Below are positions 25,050-33,098 of a stretch of 37,074 bases of DNA, in pieces (position 1 is the stretch's first letter; every line of letters starts with the position of its first letter). The translations under genes and the position numbers were made by a program. The notes beneath the pieces were generated by a model, which did no database searches, had not been told where the DNA came from, and was given only the letters and a program-made list of their open reading frames with translations. This DNA comes from CAYJPA01 sp964371945. Lineage in GTDB: Bacteria; Chloroflexota; Chloroflexia; Thermomicrobiales; UBA6265. The stretch lies in NCBI GenBank assembly GCA_964371945.1, contig CAYJPA010000060.1, positions 1 through 37,074 on the forward strand. The letters run 5' to 3'.

Positions 25050-26030
25050 CTACCAGTGAATTTCGACTCGCATTCCGTAGCTGGCGAAGTCGAAGAGCTC
25101 CGCGGCAGCCGATGGTTCGAGTGCGACGCAGCCACCGGTCGGGCCGTTCCCGCCCTTGATCACGTTGCCGTTTTCATCCATCGAGTAGGAATGGAATCCG
25201 TTGACACGGGACGGATCGAATCCCACCCACGATTGGATGTAGGCCTGCCCCCATTCGGTCCAGGCGAGATCCGCGTGCTTGCCGTAGACAAAATAAGTGC
25301 CGATTGCAGTAGAGTAGAAACCATCGTCCGATTCGTCGAACCCGAGCGCTGCCCAATAGCTGGCGACGGCTTCGTCCCCGACGTACATCGTGACGGTCTG
25401 GGTACTCCGGTCGATATCGATCCATCGCTCCGGTCCGGCGTCGACCGGTCCATCGTATGACAGAAAGTCGCTCCACACGTACGCGCGTTGCCCGTAAAGA
25501 TCGATCGGCACGAACCCGTTCACCGGATTGCCGATGATGGTGACTTCCGCGCCCAGCCCGAGCTGATCCATTACCCAGGCTTCGGTGCTCGCATCGACCC
25601 GGACATTTAGCCGGTCAGTGTTCACCCAAGCCGTGCCGCTGGCGGCGCCTACGCCCGGGTCTTCGCTCCACTCGCCCCAACCTGGGCTGCCGTCGACGAG
25701 CAAATATCCGCCGTACGCCCAGCCCTGCAGTCCGTAGTAGTCGATGTAGTACCAGCCATCTTCGGTCGGACCGTCGAACACGGTCACATACTCGCCCTGG
25801 TACATCCGCGTGATGATGTTCGCCCAGGTTCCCGCATCGTCGCGAAGATTGAGGACATCTGTGTTGACTGAACCCGCGCTTTCGGCGCTGACTTGCCGCT
25901 GAGGAAGTGCGGCGACGAGTGAGAGGATGATTGCGACGAGAATAACAACCCGTGCTGCTCGATGACCGGCGTGTTGAAACTGTAGCCAACGCCTTCGCGG
26001 TCTTCGAGTCGTGTGACTCGAGACGTGCAT
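25050..26030 (-). CDS. Exported L,D-transpeptidase (YkuD) with SH3 repeats, paralogue 1
   Basis: A 326-residue predicted cell-envelope protein. After a basic N-terminus comes a hydrophobic segment (VVILVAIILSLVAAL), then two SH3-type repeats (NTDVLNLRDDAGTW and NTDRLNVRVDASTE starts), and a C-terminal YkuD domain (about 215-326). Catalytic-type Cys301 lies in PTGGCVAL and the upstream His is His280 (NGFHSYS), 21 residues apart. The usual S/T-H-G-C-x-R motif is altered: His before Gly-Cys is Gly and the Arg is absent. Start ATG at 26028-26030 has AAGGGGA 6 bases upstream. It should cross-link peptidoglycan stems or attach proteins to them if active. Its last 90 residues are about half identical by eye to the next gene's product. 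Confidence 0.85.
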   Translation of the reverse strand: MHVSSHTTRRPRRRWLQFQHAGHRAARVVILVAIILSLVAALPQRQVSAESAGSVNTDVLNLRDDAGTWANIITRMYQGEYVTVFDGPTEDGWYYIDYYGLQGWAYGGYLLVDGSPGWGEWSEDPGVGAASGTAWVNTDRLNVRVDASTEAWVMDQLGLGAEVTIIGNPVNGFVPIDLYGQRAYVWSDFLSYDGPVDAGPERWIDIDRSTQTVTMYVGDEAVASYWAALGFDESDDGFYSTAIGTYFVYGKHADLAWTEWGQAYIQSWVGFDPSRVNGFHSYSMDENGNVIKGGNGPTGGCVALEPSAAAELFDFASYGMRVEIHW

Positions 26031-26404
26031 ATGCGTCCCCTTCCCTAATATTGCGTTCCTAGGCACGTATCGCGAGAGGTAGCCATCCTCTCTGTGCGGC
26101 CCGTTGTCCCGGTTCCTGCAAGAACCTCGAGTCCAACGTACCCGTCCACCCCCAGCCAGGGAATGTGACTCTAGTCCTTGGAGTTTACCTGACCTTTGTG
26201 GGACATTGTCAACAGGTCACCAATCAGTTGCGGACAATTCCCGCAATTTTGCACCATGGCGGGGCAAGATAATCGCGTACGTACGAACATGTTTCGATCA
26301 CTCGAATGAGGAGTGTGACAACGAGGCAGTCCTCCCGTGGTCATGCCAAGGGGCGGATACTCACCATAAAAGTACCGATGAGGGTAGTACTGTACGAATA
26401 GTGT
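26031..26404. other. 374-base gap between the two L,D-transpeptidase genes
   Basis: No gene is supported here; a plus-strand open frame that starts inside it runs antisense into the second transpeptidase gene and has no homology-like features. The gap contains a probable minus-strand promoter for paralogue 1. Both transpeptidase genes are therefore likely to be transcribed separately despite being tandem. Confidence 0.5.
26182..26212 (-). promoter_or_regulatory. Possible promoter of L,D-transpeptidase paralogue 1
   Basis: On the minus strand, a perfect TTGACA (26207-26212) is followed after 19 bases by TAAACT (26182-26187). The spacer is two bases longer than ideal. It lies about 150 bases before the start codon at 26030, so a long leader would result. 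Confidence 0.4.
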
Positions 26405-27319
26405 CTACCAGTGAACTTCCACACGAGTTCCTATATCAACGAACCAGTAGATTGTCTCGGCGTCTGCCGGCGCGGTCGCGACGCAACCCGCTGTGGTGCC
26501 CCAGCCGCCGTTCAGCACGTCGCCCTCGGAATCCATCGTCCAGGAGTGGAAACCGTTGAACCGATCTGAGTCGAAGCCCGCCCAATGCCTAAAGTACGCG
26601 TCGGCATACGGCGTGTAGGTCAAGCCCTCGAGCTTCTGATAGATCCAGTAGGTTCCTGTGGCTGTGGCGTAGAAACCCTCGCCGTCGTTTGCGCTAACGG
26701 ACGCGTCAAACCGATCGACCACCGAATCCCCGACGACCAAACTGACGATTGCGTTCGACCGGTCGACATCCACCCACCACTCAGAGTAGCGATCCGTTTC
26801 CGATCCTTGCGCTGGCTCGAGCCCCCAGATCGAGACGTAACCGACGCGATCGCTGGAGCGGATGAGTGCCCACTCGCCGGCGACCGGCCCGATGTGCGTG
26901 ACGGTGAATCCATGGCGAATCCAACCGAATTCGGTCGATGCGTCTCCAGGACTGCCAAGCAATGGCGAATCCACGACCGCTCGCGCGCGTTGCTCGAAGA
27001 TGAGTAGCCATCCGGCGATCCAGCCTCCGCCGCTAACGCGGTCGTCCGCGGAGGTGACGTAGTACCAGTCGTCGCCGGTCGGACCATCGAGCAGTAGAAC
27101 GGTCGTGCCGGGAGGGAACGAGGCGACGATATCGCTCTCGCTGTCGGGAGCGCCGCGGACATTGGTATCGTCGTCCCAGACCGTGGTAGCGTAGATGCTC
27201 CAAGCGGACTCAGCGCGAGCAGAATGTTCACGCGCGAGCAACATCGTCGCTCCGATTGCCGCGCACCCGCTGATCAATTGACGTCTGGAGATACCCTGAG
27301 TTTTGAGCAACGACTTCAC
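26405..27319 (-). CDS. Exported L,D-transpeptidase (YkuD) with SH3 repeats, paralogue 2
   Basis: A 304-residue relative of the downstream transpeptidase. The N-terminus carries a good twin-arginine signal (ISRRQLISG, then a hydrophobic stretch and a cleavage-like ARA site). Two SH3-type regions follow, the first containing DTNVRGAPDSESD and DDWYYV, and then a YkuD domain with His258 (NGFHSWT) and Cys279 (TTAGCVAT). As in paralogue 1, the His before Gly-Cys is missing (Ala here) and so is the following Arg. The GTG at 27317-27319 has GGAG six bases upstream and is preferred over the GTG 13 codons earlier (27356-27358), which has none. It is divergent from the transglutaminase-like gene. Confidence 0.83.
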   Translation of the reverse strand: MKSLLKTQGISRRQLISGCAAIGATMLLAREHSARAESAWSIYATTVWDDDTNVRGAPDSESDIVASFPPGTTVLLLDGPTGDDWYYVTSADDRVSGGGWIAGWLLIFEQRARAVVDSPLLGSPGDASTEFGWIRHGFTVTHIGPVAGEWALIRSSDRVGYVSIWGLEPAQGSETDRYSEWWVDVDRSNAIVSLVVGDSVVDRFDASVSANDGEGFYATATGTYWIYQKLEGLTYTPYADAYFRHWAGFDSDRFNGFHSWTMDSEGDVLNGGWGTTAGCVATAPADAETIYWFVDIGTRVEVHW

Positions 27320-27565
27320 CGCTCGCTCCGGGACTGGCGCTTGGAGCAATTCGCCCACGCTTGCTTATTCAGCACTCGTCATGCGGGGAGGACGTGCACG
27401 GCGTTTGGGGAAAACGCGGGGCAAAAGGCCTTGATCGGATGGTAGAGGCGGCGAGCGGGATCGGGCAGACCCCAAACGTCATCCATGGGTCCTAGCCCGT
27501 AACGGCCAGGTTAAGGGCGAAATATCAAGGGGGACCGGATTCATCGACAGCACGCGTGGGACCGG

Positions 27566-27574
27566 TGATATGCT
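27566..27574 (+). promoter_or_regulatory. Extended -10 element before the transglutaminase-like gene
   Basis: TGATATGCT at 27566-27574 reads as an extended -10 promoter element (TGn plus TATGCT), 44 bases before the start codon. Only a weak -35 candidate precedes it. The same nonamer or a one-base variant occurs upstream of two other plus-strand genes in the window. Confidence 0.35.
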
Positions 27575-27617
27575 GAACCCCATGGTGCGACGTTTCTCCA
27601 TCAAGGAGCAAAACCCC

Positions 27618-29744
27618 ATGACGGATCCACGCGCCGAGCGACCGACACCCACTCGCGCCTCAACTGAACAACGTCAAGTGACCCGGCGCGCGCTCCTGCA
27701 AGCGCTTGGGTTCGGAACCGTTGCCGGTGCCGGGAGAATGCGGTCGACAACCGCGCAAGGCACACCCGAATCGGAACGGTCCGTCAGCGGTGCGCGCACG
27801 CCGGGCGGTCCCAATGTGGAGGACATGCTCTGGGATCTCGAGTACGACGTGGAACGAATATTCCGGTTCGTCGCGGATGATGTCGCATACGAGGCCTACA
27901 GCGGTGCGTTGCGAGGAGCCAAGGGCGCGTATTGGGGGTTGGCCGGCAACTCCGTCGATCAAGCAATTCTTCTCGCCGACCTCCTTACCCATGCACAAGT
28001 TTCGGTTCGGTTCGCCGTCGGTGAGCTAGACAACGACGAGGCCGACAAGCTCCTGGACTCCACAAGAATTGATGCTGCGACGGCGCGGGCACAGGCTCAG
28101 AAGCTCGGCGCAGGCGATCGCGCGGATTTCGACCACTACCCTGGTCTGACCCTTGAACAACGATCGACATTGCAGTCGCCGGAAGGTCTGCGAGCGTTGC
28201 TCGTTGAGCGCGCGTCGGCTCGACTCGACGAGGGATTGACAACCATTCAGGCAGCGCTTGCGTCGGAAGCGGTCGAGCTTCCCGATCCAGAGTTTTCACT
28301 GCCCGACCGCGAGCGCCGCCAACATCTCTGGGTGCAGTACGCGGCCGGGCCCGAGTGGATCGACCTCGATCCATCATTCCCAGACGCTGAACCGGGGCGG
28401 GCCTACGCCCGCCAAACCGAAACCTGGGATGCCATTCCGGTTGAGCTCTTCCACCGGGTACAGTTTCGCGCTGTCGTAGAAAAGATCGCGGGCGGTCAGG
28501 CGGTGCGAGAGGATTCATTCGTCCACGGCGCCCGAGCCGCGGACCTGGTCGGCGTGCCGGTTGTTGTTGCACATGTCGATCCGAACGCGCTCAGGGACCT
28601 GGGTGTCTCCATTGCCGGTTTCATCGAGGGCACGACTCAATTCGTCCCGAGTCTGCTCGCCGGCGAGGCGGGCGAGACGGGTAATCCCGTGACGATTGGC
28701 GTCGGAGAAGGTGCGCTTGATGTGCTTGGAACGTCAGGCTCCGAAGGAGAGGCGATCGCTGAGTGGCTGGAGATCGAGGTGTCGCCGGTGGACGCTCCAT
28801 CGCGGATCGTGACCCGAGAAGTGTTCGACCGAATCGGCATCGACCGGCGGGCGACGGGAGCGGTCGATCTTGCGTCGCTCGCTCCTGTTGAGCTGACCGA
28901 TACCCCCGAGCTCGGCCAGACATTTCTGCCGCTCGAGGCGGTTTGGCTAATCGGTGTCGTCGGTGGGCGGATACCGGCCAGCTACTTTGCTCAGGATTAC
29001 GCGATCGAGGACGTCGAAGCTGATATGGCAGTGCTTGTCCATGGCTATCATGCAGCCCGCGACGCGCTCCAGATCGAGATCGCGGCTGACCGCGGTTACC
29101 GCTGGTACCACAATGAGCCGAACCTTACCGCGGCGAGGGTAGCGCCTGTCGCAGTCGCGGCCGATCAATTCAGGATTTCGGCTGCTCTCGATATCCTCCA
29201 CCAGGGTTACGGCGTTGTGCCACTGGCCGGTGCGACCCCCGCGGTACACCCGCTGGTGCTTGCAGGCGTACTGGCGCATGTCGCGGAGCGGGCTGGGGCC
29301 GACGCCGGCGCGGAGCTGTCGCCCGAAGCGCCTCCTCCAGCGGGCAGCGTTGCGCAGGTGTTCGAAGAGGCAGCGCGAGCAGGTGTTTCGATTCGGACGT
29401 TGACCCCACAGTCCAACGACCTCGCGAATCTCGCGGTGTCTGGCGCCGCTAAGGCCAGGATTGCCGAAGCCTTGGCGGCTGGTTACGTGGTCGTTGTCCC
29501 TGAGCGCGCGATCACACTGAATGGCATCGAGGCGGTTGGATGGTGGCAGGTCGATCCCCAATCCGGCCGAACGTTTGATCTCATGGAGAACGGGACGGGC
29601 GGCTCGCCAATGGGCGAGGAGACTGTGATCATTGCCGGCGGTCCAGCATGGCGAGCAGCAACCGCCTGGAAAATTCTCTCTTTTGTCATTGGCATCATCG
29701 TCGGCTTCTCCGCGGTGATGGCCATTCTCATGTATCCGAACTGA
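27618..29744 (+). CDS. Transglutaminase-fold membrane-anchored protein lacking the catalytic Cys
   Basis: A 708-residue predicted envelope protein. A twin-arginine-like leader (VTRRALLQALGFGTVAGAG, about residues 22-40) opens it and one transmembrane helix closes it (about 679-703, followed by six residues). Between them, residues about 75-260 have a transglutaminase-like core: the motif that normally holds the nucleophile reads GNSVDQAILLADLL with Ser112 where Cys is expected, while the His (HLWVQ, His236) and Asp (WIDLDPSFP, Asp251) positions are kept. The remaining 400 residues are of unrecognised type. Start ATG at 27618 follows AAGGAG by 9 bases; ATGs upstream are unsupported. It may be a non-enzymatic binding module or use Ser; role unknown. 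Confidence 0.68.
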   Translation: MTDPRAERPTPTRASTEQRQVTRRALLQALGFGTVAGAGRMRSTTAQGTPESERSVSGARTPGGPNVEDMLWDLEYDVERIFRFVADDVAYEAYSGALRGAKGAYWGLAGNSVDQAILLADLLTHAQVSVRFAVGELDNDEADKLLDSTRIDAATARAQAQKLGAGDRADFDHYPGLTLEQRSTLQSPEGLRALLVERASARLDEGLTTIQAALASEAVELPDPEFSLPDRERRQHLWVQYAAGPEWIDLDPSFPDAEPGRAYARQTETWDAIPVELFHRVQFRAVVEKIAGGQAVREDSFVHGARAADLVGVPVVVAHVDPNALRDLGVSIAGFIEGTTQFVPSLLAGEAGETGNPVTIGVGEGALDVLGTSGSEGEAIAEWLEIEVSPVDAPSRIVTREVFDRIGIDRRATGAVDLASLAPVELTDTPELGQTFLPLEAVWLIGVVGGRIPASYFAQDYAIEDVEADMAVLVHGYHAARDALQIEIAADRGYRWYHNEPNLTAARVAPVAVAADQFRISAALDILHQGYGVVPLAGATPAVHPLVLAGVLAHVAERAGADAGAELSPEAPPPAGSVAQVFEEAARAGVSIRTLTPQSNDLANLAVSGAAKARIAEALAAGYVVVVPERAITLNGIEAVGWWQVDPQSGRTFDLMENGTGGSPMGEETVIIAGGPAWRAATAWKILSFVIGIIVGFSAVMAILMYPN

Positions 29745-29868
29745 ACGGCGACAGCGCGAACCTGATTCGCCGGGAAGGCACTGTGGCCCACGCAAATCAA
29801 CCATCTGGGGCACGTTGCTAGAAGGCGGAGCGCTGTACAGCAAACTACGCCGCGGCAGAAACTCGACT

Positions 29869-30891
29869 CTAGCGGTAAACCGCCAACGACATTCCGTCGA
29901 GCACGCTCCACATGTAGACGAAATCGGACCACGTGTAGTGCCTGGGGGAGCCGACGGCCGGGTCCGAAACCCATATCCCGTCATCGTCGTAGCCGTACGC
30001 GACAACAGCGTGCATGCCGGCCGTCACCTTGTAGGTCACGCCATCGGTCTCATCGATGATGCTCTGATCACCCCAAAGGCCCAGCCACACAAGCACCGGC
30101 ACATCTGCATCGATCTTCGATATCAAGTAGCTCGTGTCGCCGCCCGTATAGAAGACCTCGCCACTGAATCCAAATGCCGGTAGCACGTCGGCCAATGGCT
30201 CAGCGTAGACCCCGTAGTCGGTCGTGTTTCCCCACCCGCCGGTGATATCGCCGCGATAACCCCAGTGCGGGTTGTCAGACCACCCGACCATGTCGTCAAA
30301 TGCGTACTCGGATATCTCGTCGCCGTACGCGGCCGTTGCGATTTGCAGCGATGCATACTCGCAGCTCAGACTTCGTTGCTGAGCGTAGAACGGAACTCCC
30401 GAGACAAAGACACCGTTGCTGCCGTCGGGTCCAGCATCGTTCGCGACGCGAACATCTGGCACCGTACCGTCAACTGTCAGAAACTTCGACTCATCACCGC
30501 AACTGCCGCCCGAGCCTAGACCGATGTGCACACCAGTCAGGTACCCATCGGCCACATTGATGTCGAGCCAGCCCGGACCACTTGCGCCGCCGGTATCGAC
30601 GGCGACGTGTGCTACACCTTCGCTATCGGTGATGGCGCGATCGGCTGAAATGAGCTCCTCGGCTGCAAAGAGGGCAATCGAAACCTCAGTGGAATCGACC
30701 GCGTGGCCGGATGAACGAATTTCCAGAGCAACGTCAATAGCGCATCCGACCGCCGGCCGCGTCGTGCTAATTTCGATCCACGAATTCACGGAGATGGAAC
30801 TTGCCGCTGATACGGAACCTGCCATCGGGTACGCGGCTCCAACTAGTAGCATCACTACGCCAAGCGTTGCGGCGCGAAGCGATCGATTCAT
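29869..30891 (-). CDS. Exported C39-like cysteine peptidase
   Basis: A 340-residue secreted protein: a Sec-type signal (hydrophobic ATLGVVMLLVGAAYPMAG, cleavage near SVSAA), an Ig-like beta region (about 35-130), and a C-terminal peptidase C39-like papain-fold domain (about 165-340). The likely triad is Cys177 (SLSCEYASL), His294 (GMHAVVAYGY) and Asp310 (VSDPAVG), matching the Peptidase_C39_2 pattern in which a Gly-His-rich loop precedes a D-P. Start ATG at 30889-30891 has AGGGGAG about 8 bases upstream; 39 upstream codons are open but lack a signal. It converges with the transglutaminase-like gene (124 bases between). No bacteriocin substrate or transporter is adjacent, so it is not a leader-processing ABC peptidase. 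Confidence 0.82.
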   Translation of the reverse strand: MNRSLRAATLGVVMLLVGAAYPMAGSVSAASSISVNSWIEISTTRPAVGCAIDVALEIRSSGHAVDSTEVSIALFAAEELISADRAITDSEGVAHVAVDTGGASGPGWLDINVADGYLTGVHIGLGSGGSCGDESKFLTVDGTVPDVRVANDAGPDGSNGVFVSGVPFYAQQRSLSCEYASLQIATAAYGDEISEYAFDDMVGWSDNPHWGYRGDITGGWGNTTDYGVYAEPLADVLPAFGFSGEVFYTGGDTSYLISKIDADVPVLVWLGLWGDQSIIDETDGVTYKVTAGMHAVVAYGYDDDGIWVSDPAVGSPRHYTWSDFVYMWSVLDGMSLAVYR

Positions 30892-31302
30892 CTCGGAACT
30901 CCCCTGGCGGTATCCACGACCCAAGCCGCCGTCACCGGCGATGCCCGCGAGCGGTCGCGTTTTGACTCCCCTTTTAGTCGTCCGCGATCGAGCGATGCTG
31001 CGGGACACTCTTTTGGCGGTGCCAAGCTCGATGCTAGAACTGCAAGAACCTTAGCACAACACCCCGCTTAGCGCAGCATGTAGTCTTGACAACGCACGAA
31101 TCGCGCCGTCGGATGTTGCGAGCAACCGCGAATCAACGCCCAATCGCTATCATTTCGCCGCCCCTTCCTTCGCCTACGTCTGATATGCTTCGACCGATGT
31201 AATCCGCCACACATTGACCGGCATAGGTCCCTTGGCGGGTGCCCGTGGCAGGCAGATCGGACTCGCGTTTTCTGCATCCGATAAGGAGTTTATCGCTTCA
31301 AG
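30892..31302. other. 411-base divergent intergenic region
   Basis: This region separates the C39-like peptidase gene (minus strand) from the Lrp/AsnC-type gene (plus strand) and must hold both promoters. A TTGACA on the plus strand at 31086-31091 has no good -10 partner. An extended -10-like TGATATGCT occurs at 31181-31189. Apart from those I see no RNA gene or repeat in it. Confidence 0.5.
31181..31189 (+). promoter_or_regulatory. Extended -10 element before the Lrp/AsnC-type gene
   Basis: TGATATGCT at 31181-31189 is identical to the element before the transglutaminase-like gene. It would give a leader of about 105 bases to the ATG at 31303. No convincing -35 hexamer is present. Confidence 0.3.
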
Positions 31303-31884
31303 ATGGCACGAGCAGTCACGTCGACCGATCGCGCAATCATTCGCTTACTCCAACAGAACGCCCGCGTTTCCTACGCGGAATTGAGCAGGGCAACAGGAAT
31401 CCCAGAATCGACCGTCCGCCGGCGAATGGAGCGGCTTCAGCATCGCGGGATCATTGAATTCGCGATGCTGGCCGAGCCGAGCAAGCTTGGGTACGAGATC
31501 CGAGCCACAATTGGGCTTCGCGTCGAGTTGACGCGTCTCGATGAGATTGCCGAAACGCTTCGTAATCTTAATGAGGTCACCTTCGCGGCATTCCTGACCG
31601 GCAGCTTCGACGTGATGATTCAGGTCGTCGTTCAATCACAGGAAGCGCTCGTCAAATTTTTGACACAACAAATTGCACGGATCGACGGGGTGAGATCCAC
31701 TGAAACCTTCGTCATGCCTTGGATCATCAAGCCATTGACCTCGTGGATATTGCCCGAGTTCAGAGAACCCGAACCAACGACCGATGACTTCGACGATCTC
31801 GATGAAAATGGTTCAGAGCAGGAAGAGATCGCCGCACCTCGGCGGAAGCGTGGCCGCCCTCGCAAAGCGGTCGCCGCGAGATAG
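31303..31884 (+). CDS. Lrp/AsnC-family regulator with C-terminal AT-hook
   Basis: A 193-residue transcription factor. Residues about 8-50 form the Lrp-type helix-turn-helix (DRAIIRLLQQNARVSYAELS and TGIPESTVRRRMERL), followed by a RAM ligand-binding domain to about 145. Unusually, an acidic linker (about 153-176, rich in Asp and Glu) leads to a basic tail RRKRGRPRKA with the RGRP AT-hook core at residues 183-186. Most Lrp/AsnC proteins end at about 150-165 residues. AAGGAG lies about 12 bases upstream of the start ATG. It is surrounded by exported-protein genes on its left and a decayed oxidoreductase on its right, so its targets cannot be guessed from position alone. The amino acid effector is unknown. 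Confidence 0.85.
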   Translation: MARAVTSTDRAIIRLLQQNARVSYAELSRATGIPESTVRRRMERLQHRGIIEFAMLAEPSKLGYEIRATIGLRVELTRLDEIAETLRNLNEVTFAAFLTGSFDVMIQVVVQSQEALVKFLTQQIARIDGVRSTETFVMPWIIKPLTSWILPEFREPEPTTDDFDDLDENGSEQEEIAAPRRKRGRPRKAVAAR

Positions 31885-31898
31885 GGCGCCGATGCCAA

Positions 31899-33098
31899 CT
31901 ACTCACCGAAAAACATTCGACGCGCTGTTTCGTCAGTAACGAGCCCATCCGGATTGAGCGCGAATATCAAGGAAAAGCCACCGGCGGTCGGATCGAGCTC
32001 TCGTGCGCGCTCGACTCGTTCGCGGCGAGCATCGGCTTCGACGCCGACCTCGGTCACGAGCATTCCAAGCCAGGCGACGTGGTGGCAGAGCACCTCGAAG
32101 TACCGTTTCCGGCGTTCGGCGAATTGCTCGATCGCTCGATTCCAGTCGCGTTCACTCAGCAAGAGATCGCGAAGCTCACGCGTATCGCGAAATACCAACG
32201 AAAGTCCGCTACCCACGCTCGGATCGTTTGCGCCGGCCGCATCACAGATCAACACGATGCCCTCTGAGGAGATGCGATCTGCCCACTGATCGGCGTTCGA
32301 GAAGAACGCGATCGGATCGGCAAGCGCGGCCGTGCTCCATGTACCCGCCGGATAGAGCGACGCGAGCAGCTCGATCCCCTTCTGCCACTTCGATCTCGCT
32401 GCATCTGGTGATGGCGGTCCGTCGCGGTCACAATGTAGCTTCGTATGAGCTCCCGTCCCAGGGGCACGGAGAAGACTCTATCGCCGGCAAACCTGGACTC
32501 GTGGGCCGCTTCGGTTTGCAGCGTGACACCATCGAACAGCACACCCCCGATTCGGTGACGCACGGAATCGAACGACGCGCCGAGTCCGGCCCAACCGCGA
32601 ACGCTCGAATTCTTGCCGTCCGCACCGCCAATCAAACGCGCGCTGATGCTCTGGACGTCCTCACCGATCGAGAGATCAGGCCCCGGCGAAGCACCTGATT
32701 TCAGCCCGATCACTTTTGCCGGTCTAAAGATCGTGGCCCCGGCCTCATGCGCGGCCGCGATCGCGGCATCCTGCAGTCTGGCATGAGTGACGGCGTACTC
32801 GGGATGACCGCCAATCGAAACCCCGCCCATTCGAATGGAGGCTCTGGTTTTTGCGATCGGCGTTCGACTGCCAGATCGGTAACGGATTTGCCCCCGGCTC
32901 GAGCCAACGGCCCTTCGAGCTCAAGCGAGTGCAGCTCGGCGACACCCCACGGGTGAATGCTTTCACCACGCACGCGATCCCTAAATCGCGCCTCTCGCTC
33001 AGTCAGGGCGACCGCCCGGCTCGCTCGGGCCAACACTGTTACAAGCGCCGAGCCGGCGACTACAACACGGAGATCGCGACATCGAAGCGGGTGCTCAT
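31899..33098 (-). pseudogene. Decayed FAD-dependent oxidoreductase (aromatic-ring monooxygenase-like)
   Basis: Fragments in three frames together form one FAD-dependent monooxygenase-like protein of about 400 codons, the normal family size. From the ATG at 33096-33098 (overlapping the methyltransferase stop as ATGA) comes MSTRFDVAI, then a frameshift at about 33060-33075 that removes the GxGxxG motif. The next frame gives SALVTVLARASRAVALTERE. A second shift near 32845 leads to GGVSIGGHPEYAVTHARLQ and the GADGKNSSVR motif. A third near 32380-32405 leads to KWQKGIELLASLYPAG and the terminal LICDAAGANDPSVGSGLSL, the second FAD-contact motif. Multiple independent lesions make a sequencing artefact unlikely. 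No start-to-stop product can be made. Confidence 0.85.

Noticed and set aside
26104..26559. Plus-strand open frame of 151 codons starting in the gap between the transpeptidase genes
   Set aside because: Its second half is antisense to a good gene and the peptide is dominated by Arg and Ser; no ribosome site.
28947..30005. Minus-strand open frame of 352 codons across the transglutaminase-like and C39-like genes
   Set aside because: Antisense to one gene and out of frame with the other; composition is Arg/His-rich without motifs.
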